From Caldifarciminota bacterium UBA1063 (lineage in GTDB: Bacteria; Hydrothermota; Hydrothermia; UBA1063), in the NCBI GenBank assembly GCA_002316275.1, contig DCDE01000037.1, forward strand, positions 1 to 38,650: 38,650 nucleotides of DNA, written 5' to 3'. This document shows positions 6,907 to 15,996 of this stretch, in pieces. Made by a program: the position numbers and the translations under genes. The notes under the pieces were generated by a model. That model saw nothing but the letters and a program-made list of their open reading frames with translations. It had not been told where the DNA came from and searched no databases. Within the stretch, counting starts at the first letter, position 1. Each line of letters starts with the position of its first letter.

Positions 6907-7993
6907 AATCCGAGTTGCTATTGTTGGAGTGGGCAACTGTGCTTCAAGCCTTGTTCAAGGAGTATATTATTATAGAAACGCTAAACCGGGTGACTTTATC
7001 CCTGGTTTAATGCACGTAGAACTGGGTGGATATCATGTGAGTGATATTAAGTTTGTTGCTGGGGTAGACATTAATATAACTAAAGTAGGGAAAGACCTTT
7101 CGCAAGCGATATTTGCTGAACCAAACTGTACGTATAAGTTTACTGATGTTCCTAAACTTAACGCAAAAGTCTACCGAGGAATGACCCACGATGGGATTGG
7201 AAAATATCTTGAGAATATTATTATAAAAGCACCAGGGCCAACCGATGACCTCGTAAAGATTTTTAAAGACCTTGGAGTGGATGTAGTAGTGAATTTCTTG
7301 CCCGTTGGGTCGGAAGAGGCAACAAAATGGTATGTGGAACAAACTATTCAGGCTGGAGCTGCCTTTGTAAATGGGATTCCTGTTTTTATTGCTAGTTCTC
7401 CTTATTGGCAGAAAAGATTCGAGGAAGCAGGATTACCCGTTTTAGGAGATGATATAAAATCTCAAGTAGGAGCGACTATAGTTCATAGGGTCCTCACGCA
7501 ATTATTCGTAGATAGAGGTGTGAAGGTGGAAAGGACATCACAGTTGAATGTTGGAGGGAACACAGATTTCCTTAATATGCTTGAAAGAGAAAGGCTTGCC
7601 TCTAAAAGGATTTCAAAGACCAATGCCGTAACTTCTTTGCTTCCGTATGATGTTGGAGATGAAAATGTGTATATTGGCCCATCTGACTATGTTGCGTGGC
7701 TTAAGGATAGGAAATGGGCTTATATGAGACTTGAAGGAAAGACTTTTGGTGACGTACCACTAAATTTGGAGTTAAAGCTTGAGGTTTGGGATTCACCCAA
7801 CTCAGCAGGTGTAATGGTAGATGCAATAAGATGCGCGAAGATCGCGAAGGACAATGGGCTTAAAGGAGCTATTGTAGAACCCTCTTCTTATTTCTTTAAA
7901 ACACCCCCGAAGCAGTTTCCTGACTGGAAATGTAAAGAACTAGCTGAGGAGTGGATAAGAAAATATGGTAATTCTGGAGATCAGGCAAGTTAA
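6899..7993 (+). CDS. ino1: myo-inositol-1-phosphate synthase
   Basis: This 364-aa cytoplasmic NAD-dependent enzyme converts glucose-6-phosphate to inositol-1-phosphate. The Rossmann start IRVAIVGVGNCASSLVQGV and the later GDDIKSQVGATIVHRVL, SQLNVGGNTDFLNML and VWDSPNSAGVMVDAIRCAK are diagnostic of the short bacterial/archaeal INO1 type. It overlaps the preceding phosphatidyltransferase by 8 nt, and thymidylate kinase begins on the last base of its TAA stop. Together the pair suggests inositol phospholipids or inositol-derived solutes such as di-inositol phosphate, which is known in thermophiles. Confidence 0.93.
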   Translation: MGEIRVAIVGVGNCASSLVQGVYYYRNAKPGDFIPGLMHVELGGYHVSDIKFVAGVDINITKVGKDLSQAIFAEPNCTYKFTDVPKLNAKVYRGMTHDGIGKYLENIIIKAPGPTDDLVKIFKDLGVDVVVNFLPVGSEEATKWYVEQTIQAGAAFVNGIPVFIASSPYWQKRFEEAGLPVLGDDIKSQVGATIVHRVLTQLFVDRGVKVERTSQLNVGGNTDFLNMLERERLASKRISKTNAVTSLLPYDVGDENVYIGPSDYVAWLKDRKWAYMRLEGKTFGDVPLNLELKLEVWDSPNSAGVMVDAIRCAKIAKDNGLKGAIVEPSSYFFKTPPKQFPDWKCKELAEEWIRKYGNSGDQAS

Positions 7994-8643
7994 TGGGGAA
8001 ATGGGGTTTTTTTATATCTATTGAAGGCCCTGAGGGTAGCGGAAAGAGCACTTTAACGAGCGGTATACACGAGCATTTAGTGCGAATGGGATTTCAGGTT
8101 GTCTATACGAGGGAGCCAGGCGGTACACCACCCGGGGAAGAAATTAGAGAGATTCTTCTCGCTGGTAGCGGGAATATCGATGCGATGACAGAAGTTTTTC
8201 TATTTATGGCAGCTAGGAGAGAAAATGTGGTGAGAAATATTCTCCCAGGTTTAAGGGAAGGGAAAGTTGTAATATGTGATCGATATACTGATTCTACAAT
8301 AGCATACCAAGGGTATGGAAGAGGTCTGCCCATCAAATTACTTAGAAGACTTAATAAACTTGCGACCCTTGGTGTTAAGCCTGACTTAACACTCGTAGTA
8401 GATGTAGATCCTCAAAAAGGTTTGGAAAGGATACGAGGTAAAGAGTTCGATAGGATTGAGAAGGAAGATTTGGAATTTCATTTAAGAGTTCGTGAGGGGT
8501 ACAACAAGATCGCAAAAATTTCTGGTAGAAGGGTGAAGCTGCTCAACGGGAGTCAGTCCCCTGATGAGCTTCTCAACAAAGCAATTTCATTGATTATAGA
8601 TAAAATGTCTCAAAAAGAAAAGGTGAGAGGTGGGAGAAGATGA
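7993..8643 (+). CDS. tmk: Thymidylate kinase
   Basis: Tmk phosphorylates dTMP to dTDP for DNA synthesis. The 216-aa protein has the P-loop GPEGSGKST (residues 12-20), the substrate motif TREPGGTPPGEEIREILL, DRYTDSTIAYQGYGRGLP and a short LID segment around KEFDRIEKEDLEF. Its ATG shares a base with the inositol synthase stop (TAATG), and its stop overlaps the next start by 4 nt. It shares the run with dnaE, which also serves replication. Confidence 0.95.
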   Translation: MGKWGFFISIEGPEGSGKSTLTSGIHEHLVRMGFQVVYTREPGGTPPGEEIREILLAGSGNIDAMTEVFLFMAARRENVVRNILPGLREGKVVICDRYTDSTIAYQGYGRGLPIKLLRRLNKLATLGVKPDLTLVVDVDPQKGLERIRGKEFDRIEKEDLEFHLRVREGYNKIAKISGRRVKLLNGSQSPDELLNKAISLIIDKMSQKEKVRGGRR

Positions 8644-10142
8644 AAGTAAAAAGAGGAATCATAATTTCAATTATAGTAGTACTGTCAATTTTCTTAGGAT
8701 ATAGTACGGGGGTATGCAAGGAGAAGGCATCGCTGAGAAGTTTGATGCAAATGTATTCAGCAGTTTTGACATACATTGAGACCTATTATGTTGATACAAG
8801 GGATCCTGTGGATCTTGTTGAAAGTAGCATAAAGGGGATGGTGGAAGATCTAGATCCCTTCTCTGAATTTCTAAACCCGGAAGAGAGTGCAGAATTTGCT
8901 ATTGCAACTACAGGCAGGTTTGGAGGTATAGGTGCCCAGATAGGAGTTAGAGACAACTGGATTACTATAATTGCTCCTATTGAGGGGACTCCTGCGTACA
9001 GGGCTGGGCTTATCGCAGGCGACCGAATAGTTAAGATTGAAGGAAAGTCGACGGAAGGAATGCGAGTCAACGATGCAGTAAACATGCTAAGGGGTGAACC
9101 TGGAACGAAAGTCAAGATAGATATTTTTAGGCCTGTAACCCAGAAGGAATTTGCAGTAGAAATTGTAAGGGATATAATTTTCATCAACCCTATCCCGTAT
9201 TATGGCATTCTTGATGGTAACGTTGGTTACGTCAGAATTTCTGATTTTCAGCATGGCTTGCTAAGTGAATTCACTGCGGTTTTGGATACTTTAACAAAGA
9301 AAGGGGCAAAGAGTTTTGTATTAGACCTTAGGGGTAACCCCGGAGGTTTGCTAAACGAGTCTGTAGAGCTACTCGGTTTATTTTTGGACCCCGGAACGCT
9401 CGTTGTATATACGAGAGGAAGAACCCCTGACAACAATTTTGACTATAAGACGCAGGGTAGCGGAAGATTTAGGAATTACCCTGTGGTTGTTCTTGTTGAT
9501 AAAGGATCTGCTAGTGCAAGTGAAATCGTTGCGGGAGCCTTACAGGATTGGGATAGGGCTGTAATTCTTGGGGATACTACCTTTGGTAAGGGCTCAGTTC
9601 AACGAGTCTTTAAATTGGATGAGGGATATGAACTAAAACTTACTACTGCCAAGTATTATACTCCTTCGGGAAGGTGCATTCACAGGCCCGAGAAGAAGGA
9701 CACTTTGCTACAAGACACTTTAACTTACAGCACGAAAATACTTAAGAAACCCGTACATGCCATGGGAGGAATTGCACCTCATATTGTTGTAAAGCAGGAA
9801 TTGATTTCACAGTTTGTTCAGGAAATCTATCCTCACTTCTTTGGATTTGCGGTGGAGTATAAGTCGAAACATGATACGTACGCAGGTTTGGATAATAGAG
9901 TATTAAATCAGTTTAGGGAGTACTTACGGGTGAACAATGTAAAATTTTCTGATTCTGATTTTGAAAAGGATATTGCACAGATAAGGAGACTGCTTGATGC
10001 AGAAATTTCGGAAAAGTATTATGGTTCAAAAGGAAGATATAATAGTATACTGAAAGACGACAGTACGGTTCAAAGAGCTCTGGGAATTATGAAAAATATT
10101 GAAAACCTGGAAGATTTAAGGAAATATATCTCTAAAATATGA
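8640..10142 (+). CDS. ctpA: S41 family C-terminal processing peptidase (CtpA/Prc type)
   Basis: This 500-aa periplasmic protease has an N-terminal signal/anchor (residues 6-25), a PDZ domain (about 92-180, GGIGAQIGVRDNWITI), and the S41 core with FVLDLRGNPGGLLNE and DKGSASASEIVAGAL. By spacing to the family, the catalytic pair is Ser292 and Lys317 (FGKGSVQ), 25 residues apart as in characterised enzymes. A C-terminal extension of about 130 residues follows. Such proteases trim or degrade periplasmic and outer-membrane proteins. The start ATG overlaps the tmk stop. Confidence 0.93.
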   Translation: MKVKRGIIISIIVVLSIFLGYSTGVCKEKASLRSLMQMYSAVLTYIETYYVDTRDPVDLVESSIKGMVEDLDPFSEFLNPEESAEFAIATTGRFGGIGAQIGVRDNWITIIAPIEGTPAYRAGLIAGDRIVKIEGKSTEGMRVNDAVNMLRGEPGTKVKIDIFRPVTQKEFAVEIVRDIIFINPIPYYGILDGNVGYVRISDFQHGLLSEFTAVLDTLTKKGAKSFVLDLRGNPGGLLNESVELLGLFLDPGTLVVYTRGRTPDNNFDYKTQGSGRFRNYPVVVLVDKGSASASEIVAGALQDWDRAVILGDTTFGKGSVQRVFKLDEGYELKLTTAKYYTPSGRCIHRPEKKDTLLQDTLTYSTKILKKPVHAMGGIAPHIVVKQELISQFVQEIYPHFFGFAVEYKSKHDTYAGLDNRVLNQFREYLRVNNVKFSDSDFEKDIAQIRRLLDAEISEKYYGSKGRYNSILKDDSTVQRALGIMKNIENLEDLRKYISKI

Positions 10143-10157
10143 AACGATCGTCGCTCC

Positions 10158-13100
10158 ATGAGTAAAAACTTTGTGCACTTACATATGCATTCAGAGTATA
10201 GTGTGCTTGATGGTATTCTTTTTTTAGATGAAATAATCGATAAAGCAGTAGAATATAACATGCCGGCTGTCGCCCTTACCGATCACGGTAATCTTTTTGG
10301 TGTTGTAGAATTTTACAAGAAGGCTAAAGAGAGGGGTGTGAAGCCCATCATTGGCATGGAGACTTACCTTTCTCCTGAACCCATGGAGTCTAGGAACAAG
10401 GGCTCTGAAATCTATCACCTCACTTTGCTGGCAGAGAATATGGAAGGCTATGAAAATTTGCTTCGAATCTCCACGGAATCATATTTGAAAGGATTTTATT
10501 ATAAACCGCGGGTGGACAAAGGATTTTTGAAAAAATATGCAAAAGGGTTAATTGCTTTATCGGGCTGCCTTCAAGGAGAGTTATCGAGGAAAATCTTACT
10601 GGGATACTCAGATGATGATTTAAATAAAGTAATTGAGTCATACCTTGAAATTTTTGGTAAAGACAGTTTTTATTTAGAATTGCAGGACGTTGGTTTTCAA
10701 GAGAACAGGATCGTAAATCGAAAATTGCTTGAGTTGGCAAGCAGATTTGGTCTTGGGACAGTTGCTACGAACGATGTTCATTTCCTGAAGCCGGAAGATA
10801 GAGTTCTACAGGAAGTAATGTTGTGTATACAGACGGGTACAAGGATGGACGATCCGAAAAGGATGAAAATTGAGACAGATCAGATCTATTTTAAAAGTAG
10901 TGAAGAGATGTGGGCTCTTTTTGGCGAATTTGAAGAACCTTTGCTAAATACGCTTGCAATTGCTGAACGGATTAATGTAGAATTAGATCTTAATCCTACA
11001 AAAATCCACCTTCCTCATTTTGAAATTCCAGAGCAGTATGAGGATGCTCATCAAATGTTAGCTCACCTTGCATGGCAGGGCTTAAAGCGGAGAATCGGTG
11101 AGAATATTCCTGATGAGTACAAGGAAAGGCTCGATCAAGAGTTGAAAGTTATTAGAGAACTAAATTTTTCAATGTATTTTTTGATTATTTGGGACCTTGT
11201 TGCTGAGGCAAAGCGAAGGAAGATACCAGTGGGACCTGGCCGAGGATCTGCGGTGGGTTCTTTAGCGCTTTATGCTTTAGGAGTGACTGAAGTTGATCCC
11301 CTTCGCTATAATCTTATATTTGAGAGATTTTTAAATCCTGAGAGGGTATCTCCTCCTGATGTAGATATAGATTTTTCCGACAATAGAAGGGACGAAATGA
11401 TTAAATATTTGCGGGAAAAATACGGCGAAAATAATGTAGCGCAGATAATTAGTTTCGGTCGTGCCAAGGCAAAGCAAGCAATTAAAGATGTTGCGAGAGT
11501 ACTCGGTTTACCTTATAGTGATAGCGACAGAATTGCTAAAACTATAACGGAGAACACAACTCTGCCCGAACTCTATGAAACCAATGCGACCTTTAGGGAT
11601 ATGATTAATTCAAACTCTAAATATAAAGATATCTTTTCTCTTGCAATTCGAATAGAGGGAAGGGTGAGAAACATTTCCACACATGCAGCTGGAGTTGTAG
11701 TTGCCCCTGTAGAGATTTATAAAATTGCTCCTCTTTACCGATCCGAGGGTGAAGAGGCAGTTACGGTGCAATTTGATATGAAATCTCTCGAGCTACTGGG
11801 ATTGCTAAAAATTGACCTGCTTGGTCTGCGTACACTTACAATAATTCAGGATACTGTTGAAATGATAAGGCAGAAGGACCCTTCCTTTTCGCTGGAGAAA
11901 ATTTCTCTGGACGATTCTGCAACATATGAAATGTTGTCCAGAGGTGATACTACGGGAGTATTTCAGCTGGAGTCGGAAGGTTTTAGAGCTACTTTAAGAA
12001 GGCTTAAGCCAAGTAAAATGGAGGATCTTGTTGCTGCACTTGCATTATACAGGCCTGGACCAATGCGTAGTGGGATGTTGGAGAGTTTTATTCGGAGGAA
12101 AAATGGTGAAGAACGGGTGGAGTATGTTCACGATAAGTTGAAGGATCTTTTGAGCGAAACGTATGGTGTTATAGCTTACCAAGAGCAGGTAATGCTTCTC
12201 GCTTCTTCCCTTGCAGGATTTTCTTTGGGTGAGGCTGACCTCCTCCGAAAGGCCATGGGAAAGAAACAAAGGGATGTAATGGAAGAAATCATGTCTCGCT
12301 TTGTTGATGGATGTGTGAGAAACGGAATTGAAAAGTCCAAAGCTGAGGTTATCTTCAATAATATAGCACCTTTTGCAGAGTATGGTTTTAACAAGTCCCA
12401 TGCCGCTGGTTATGGAATACTTGCGTACTATACTGCGTTTCTAAAAGCTCACTATCCGCTGGAATTCATAGTAGCCAATCTAAATGCTGAGATGAACACA
12501 CAGGATTCGCAGGAAAAAATTTATAAGTTTCTTCAAGAGGCAAAGAAAGATGGTTTTAAAATTTTACCAGCTTCAATTAATAAAAGTGCTTACAAATTCA
12601 AGATAATTAACGATGACACTATACTCATTGGTCTTGGTTCCATAAAGAATGTTGGTAGAGCTGCGGTCGATGAAATTATTAAGGTGCGTTCTAAATTAGG
12701 TGGGTTCAAAAGCATAAATCAGTTTCTCGAGTCTGTTGATACTAGGAAAGTGAACAAGAAGACTCTCGAAAGCCTTGTTAAGGCTGGTGCATTTGATGAA
12801 TTTCACTCTAATCGTAAGTCTGTGTTGGCTTCAATAAATGACTTCTTGCAAGGAGATCGTGGAAAGGGTAACGGTATAGGTAACTTATTTGGTGATTTTG
12901 GCCTTCGAGAATCGGAACTAATGTTAAAGGAATTACCATACAGTATTGATGATCGAGTTTACTATGAGCGTGAGTCTTTTGGATTCTACCTGACTGCTCA
13001 CCCTCTTGAGAAGTTCCCCTTTCTCGCTGCTCAACCGTTTAATACGGTGAAGGTAAGAGAAGAACTTTTAGACGGAGATGACGTAGTGATTGTGGGAGTT

Positions 13101-13544
13101 ATAGTTGAAGTTCACAAGAGAAAATCTAGAAATAACGAGATCTACGCAAACGTCAAATTATGGGATCTTGAAGGTGAAGTTAGGTGTACGCTATTTCCGC
13201 AACTATTTAAGGAAAAGGGAGAACTTATAAAAGAAGATTCTGTCGTAATAATAACTGGGAAAGTATCTGAAAATGGTAATGACAAAGAAATAAGGGTGGA
13301 AGACATTGCGCCTTTTGATGGAGTTGAAGAAATAGAGATAAACTTAACGGGATTTGCGACAAAAGAGATCATTGACATACTAGCCGAAATTCTGAGGGCA
13401 GACGCGGGAGGGAAGGTTAGTGTTAAAATAATATTTAATGAGGAAAAGTTTACTTCAGAGTACAAAATACGAGAGGAAAAGCATTTTTTAGATAAATTTT
13501 ATGAGATTCTCCCATCTGATAGACTAAAAGCTATTATATCTTAA
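10158..13544 (+). CDS. dnaE: DNA polymerase III alpha subunit
   Basis: DnaE is the replicative polymerase. The 1128-aa protein starts with a PHP domain (HLHMHSEYSVLDG from residue 7, LTDHGNLFG, ATNDVHF) whose metal-binding histidines look intact. It continues with the C-family polymerase core: GPGRGSAVGSL, PDVDIDF with catalytic D401/D403 and nearby D405, the HAAGVV segment, and LYRPGPM. An OB-fold lies near residues 975-1060. The intact PHP site suggests a metal-dependent proofreading activity in cis, as shown for some thermophile DnaE proteins. It follows the S41 gene after 15 nt and is the last gene of the run. No intein is present. Confidence 0.97.
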   Translation: MSKNFVHLHMHSEYSVLDGILFLDEIIDKAVEYNMPAVALTDHGNLFGVVEFYKKAKERGVKPIIGMETYLSPEPMESRNKGSEIYHLTLLAENMEGYENLLRISTESYLKGFYYKPRVDKGFLKKYAKGLIALSGCLQGELSRKILLGYSDDDLNKVIESYLEIFGKDSFYLELQDVGFQENRIVNRKLLELASRFGLGTVATNDVHFLKPEDRVLQEVMLCIQTGTRMDDPKRMKIETDQIYFKSSEEMWALFGEFEEPLLNTLAIAERINVELDLNPTKIHLPHFEIPEQYEDAHQMLAHLAWQGLKRRIGENIPDEYKERLDQELKVIRELNFSMYFLIIWDLVAEAKRRKIPVGPGRGSAVGSLALYALGVTEVDPLRYNLIFERFLNPERVSPPDVDIDFSDNRRDEMIKYLREKYGENNVAQIISFGRAKAKQAIKDVARVLGLPYSDSDRIAKTITENTTLPELYETNATFRDMINSNSKYKDIFSLAIRIEGRVRNISTHAAGVVVAPVEIYKIAPLYRSEGEEAVTVQFDMKSLELLGLLKIDLLGLRTLTIIQDTVEMIRQKDPSFSLEKISLDDSATYEMLSRGDTTGVFQLESEGFRATLRRLKPSKMEDLVAALALYRPGPMRSGMLESFIRRKNGEERVEYVHDKLKDLLSETYGVIAYQEQVMLLASSLAGFSLGEADLLRKAMGKKQRDVMEEIMSRFVDGCVRNGIEKSKAEVIFNNIAPFAEYGFNKSHAAGYGILAYYTAFLKAHYPLEFIVANLNAEMNTQDSQEKIYKFLQEAKKDGFKILPASINKSAYKFKIINDDTILIGLGSIKNVGRAAVDEIIKVRSKLGGFKSINQFLESVDTRKVNKKTLESLVKAGAFDEFHSNRKSVLASINDFLQGDRGKGNGIGNLFGDFGLRESELMLKELPYSIDDRVYYERESFGFYLTAHPLEKFPFLAAQPFNTVKVREELLDGDDVVIVGVIVEVHKRKSRNNEIYANVKLWDLEGEVRCTLFPQLFKEKGELIKEDSVVIITGKVSENGNDKEIRVEDIAPFDGVEEIEINLTGFATKEIIDILAEILRADAGGKVSVKIIFNEEKFTSEYKIREEKHFLDKFYEILPSDRLKAIIS

Positions 13545-13610
13545 GTTTCAGAGTATCAATGACTTATTAGTTCAGTGTCCCATTTTTTGTTGATTATGGC
13601 TAAAAAACTC

Positions 13611-13639
13611 TTGACAAAATGTATAGTATGCTTTATTTT
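13611..13639 (+). promoter_or_regulatory. Promoter of the HU gene, with small leader hairpin
   Basis: A perfect TTGACA (13611-13616), a 17-nt spacer and TATTTT (13634-13639) precede the HU gene. The leader of about 38 nt contains a small hairpin, TGCAG/CTGCA (13650-13664), just before a strong Shine-Dalgarno AAGGAGGT (13671-13678), five bases from the ATG. This is a classic leadered gene, in contrast with the leaderless-type starts elsewhere in the window. Confidence 0.7.
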
Positions 13640-13683
13640 CTAATATATTTGCAGAGATACTGCAGATTACAAGGAGGTAGGAG

Positions 13684-13962
13684 ATGAATAAGCAAGAAGT
13701 AATAACAAAAGTAGCGGAGAAAGCTGGCGTTACAAAAAAAGACGCCACGCTGGTGGTAAATGCATTCGTGGATGTAGTCAAAGAATCTCTGGCCAAAAAG
13801 AACCCTGTCAGATTGATCGGGTTCGGAACCTTTGACGTGAGGAAGAGAGCGGAAAGGAAGGGGAGGAATCCAAGAAGCAAGCAAGAAATCAGGATTCCTG
13901 CTAGAATTGTCCCTGTGTTTAGAGCTTCCTCAACTCTAAAGGAATTAGTGAATAAGAAGTAA
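13684..13962 (+). CDS. hup: HU-family histone-like DNA-binding protein
   Basis: This 92-aa protein is a small basic nucleoid protein that bends DNA as a dimer. It has the HU/IHF pattern: an N-terminal helical dimerisation part (MNKQEVITKVAEKAGVTKKD), the central RLIGFGTFDVRKRAERKGRNP and the DNA-intercalating beta-arm NPRSKQEIRIPARIVPVFRA. It is transcribed alone from its own promoter with a strong ribosome-binding site, as expected for an abundant protein. It ends at a bidirectional terminator shared with argF. HU and IHF subtypes cannot be told apart from this sequence alone. Confidence 0.95.
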   Translation: MNKQEVITKVAEKAGVTKKDATLVVNAFVDVVKESLAKKNPVRLIGFGTFDVRKRAERKGRNPRSKQEIRIPARIVPVFRASSTLKELVNKK

Positions 13963-13974
13963 CCTTAGGAGAGT

Positions 13975-14020
13975 GTAGTAAACAAAAAGGGGCCCGTACG
14001 GGCCCCTTTTTGTTTACTAC
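13975..14020. terminator. Bidirectional intrinsic terminator, perfect 46-nt palindrome
   Basis: The 46 bases from 13975 to 14020 are a perfect inverted repeat centred on GTAC (13996-13999). A GC core (GGGGCCC/GGGCCCC) is flanked on each side by an A5/T5 run and by GTAGTAAAC/GTTTACTAC. The hairpin with T-run works in both directions, terminating HU on the + strand and argF on the minus strand. The symmetry extends beyond what a simple terminator needs. Confidence 0.9.
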
Positions 14021-14038
14021 ATAAAAAATATAGATATC

Positions 14039-14956
14039 TTAATACATACGCCTGAAGAGTTTTATTATTATAGCCTTTTCCGAGTGGAGTCGGTTTTCAG
14101 CCTGGTCAAGTACTATAGAGTGAGGGCCATCTAGAACCTCATCGGTAATTTCCTCTCCCCTGTGCGCAGGTAAACAATGAAGTACTCCTACATGGGATGG
14201 CGCTAATTTTAAGAGTGCGGAGTCAACTTTATATGTTTTAAAGACCTGTCTTCTTTTTTCAGCTTCCTCTTCTTGCCCCATGGATGCCCATACATCTGTG
14301 TAAATGAAGTCAGCGTCTATCACAGCTTCTTTTGGGTCCCTGATTATTTTTATCTGTGCACCCGTCTTTTCTGCAAGTTCCTGAGCTGCAAGATATAGGT
14401 TCTTTTCAGGTTCGTACCCTTCGGGACATGCAATAGTGAATTTACCTCCGAGAAGTGCTGTCATTAGCATGATGGAGTTAGCTACATTGTTGCCATCTCC
14501 TATGAAAGCCAGATTTATCTTGGTTTTCCCACTTTTTTCCATCATAGTGAGGAAATCACCCACGATCTGGCATGGATGCTCTAAATCTGACAGCGCATTG
14601 ATTACGGGAATTTTAACATTCTTCGACATTTCGATTAGGGTAGCATGGGAGAACACTCTCGCAACAATTCCATCCACCCATTTTTCTAAATTTCTTGATA
14701 CATCTCTTACTGATTCTCTCTGGCCAAGTTTGATGTCATTATTTGATAGGTAAATAGGCTTACCGCCAAGGTCGTAAACGGCTCTTTCGAAGGTGACGCG
14801 AGTCCTCAGCGATGGTTTCTCGAATATGAGAGCCACAACCTTGCCTTCGAGTACTCTATCATTAACTTTTCCTTTCTTTACTTTAAGTGAGAAGTCCAAT
14901 AGTTCTAATGCTTCCTCTTGAGTGAGGTCCAATATAGATAGAAAATCCTTTTTCAC
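14039..14956 (-). CDS. argF: Ornithine carbamoyltransferase
   Basis: The enzyme makes citrulline from ornithine and carbamoyl phosphate in arginine synthesis. The 305-aa sequence shows the carbamoyl-phosphate loop SLRTR (49-53), HPCQ (127-130), the ornithine-specific SMG loop (DVWASMGQE, about 221-229) and HCLPA (260-264), which separate it from aspartate carbamoyltransferase. The start is GTG, with GGAGG about 10 nt upstream inside the end of the TPR gene, 2 nt after that gene's stop. A carbamate kinase lies 21 kb away at 35922; the two could act in a catabolic route, but no arginine deiminase is seen. Confidence 0.95.
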   Translation of the reverse strand: MKKDFLSILDLTQEEALELLDFSLKVKKGKVNDRVLEGKVVALIFEKPSLRTRVTFERAVYDLGGKPIYLSNNDIKLGQRESVRDVSRNLEKWVDGIVARVFSHATLIEMSKNVKIPVINALSDLEHPCQIVGDFLTMMEKSGKTKINLAFIGDGNNVANSIMLMTALLGGKFTIACPEGYEPEKNLYLAAQELAEKTGAQIKIIRDPKEAVIDADFIYTDVWASMGQEEEAEKRRQVFKTYKVDSALLKLAPSHVGVLHCLPAHRGEEITDEVLDGPHSIVLDQAENRLHSEKAIIIKLFRRMY

Positions 14957-14958
14957 TC

Positions 14959-15972
14959 CTACTTTCCTCCGTTATTACCTTTGATTTCCTGTATTTTTTT
15001 AATGGTTTCATTCAGTTCTTTGGTCATTTTTAGTTGATTATATATTAAAGCTTTGAAACTATAAGCCTCTTCATAATCTGGCTTAATAGAAATTGCCTTA
15101 TCAAAAGCATTTAGTGCTTCCTGCATCTTGTTCTGATTATAAAGACAAGCCCCAAGGGTGAACCATATGTTGTATTCATCCGGTTGTTTTTCGAGATATT
15201 CCCTGAAATACTTTTCTGCATCTTCATATTTTGACATTCTATAATATGATAGTGCTGTGTTTAACAGGGCATCAATGTTTTCTGAGTCCAAGTTGTACGC
15301 TTTCTCAAATAATTGGCCAGCTTTTTCAAAGTCCTGCATGTCAAATGCTAATACGCCAAGATCGAAGTAAGCCTTTGAGAAAGTACTATCCATTTTGATA
15401 ACTTCCTGAAGATCCTTCACGGCTTCTTCAGTTTTTCCCACCTGAGAGTAGAATTTTGCCCTGTAATAACGCGCCTGTACATCTTGGGGGTTTAACTCAA
15501 CAGCTTTTGTTGCATTGCGTATTGCATCATCATATTTCCCTTGTTTGTTTTCAATAATAGCAATTGCCAGGTACGCTCTTTCATCCTTTGGATTTAGTTT
15601 AATAGTATAATTAAAGAACTTAAGTGCACCCTCATCATCACCCTGCTGAAACAAGGTCTTCCCTGCAGTGAGTAGAGTGTTTATTTCGTTTTCCCCGAAT
15701 TCACTTTTGTACTTGCCTGAGTCTGCATCAAGTTCGTAAGCTTTTACAAATTCATCTGCAGCCTTTAGATAGTCTCTTTCTCCAATGTACGCTCTACCAA
15801 GCCAGATGTGGGCTTCAGGATTTGCTGGATTCTCTTGAACCCATGCTTGGAATTCAACCCTTGCCTTGTTATAGAGGCCCTGCTGCATATATATGAGCCC
15901 AGATGATTTGTGGGGCGTTGTAGCACAAGCAGCAAAAATGATTAGTCCAGCTACCGCCAATACCTTCTTCAT
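14959..15972 (-). CDS. TPR-repeat lipoprotein
   Basis: This 337-aa protein starts with a lipoprotein signal (MKKVLAVAGLIIFAAC, lipid-modified Cys16) and is then made almost entirely of tetratricopeptide repeats, about eight 34-residue units with the W/G/Y/A/P pattern (for example EAHIWLGRAYI and ARYYRAKFYSQVGK). It is probably membrane-anchored in the periplasm and acts as a protein-interaction scaffold; no enzymatic domain is visible. It has a GGGGG ribosome-binding site and a good sigma-70-type promoter (see 15997-16025), and is co-transcribed with argF. The pairing with argF has no obvious functional reason. Confidence 0.85.
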   Translation of the reverse strand: MKKVLAVAGLIIFAACATTPHKSSGLIYMQQGLYNKARVEFQAWVQENPANPEAHIWLGRAYIGERDYLKAADEFVKAYELDADSGKYKSEFGENEINTLLTAGKTLFQQGDDEGALKFFNYTIKLNPKDERAYLAIAIIENKQGKYDDAIRNATKAVELNPQDVQARYYRAKFYSQVGKTEEAVKDLQEVIKMDSTFSKAYFDLGVLAFDMQDFEKAGQLFEKAYNLDSENIDALLNTALSYYRMSKYEDAEKYFREYLEKQPDEYNIWFTLGACLYNQNKMQEALNAFDKAISIKPDYEEAYSFKALIYNQLKMTKELNETIKKIQEIKGNNGGK

Positions 15973-15996
15973 TATAACCCCCTTTTGTTTTTAAGT

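Noticed and set aside
12045..12401. 118-codon minus-strand frame inside dnaE
   Set aside because: Antisense to a conserved part of dnaE; composition looks like a shadow frame.
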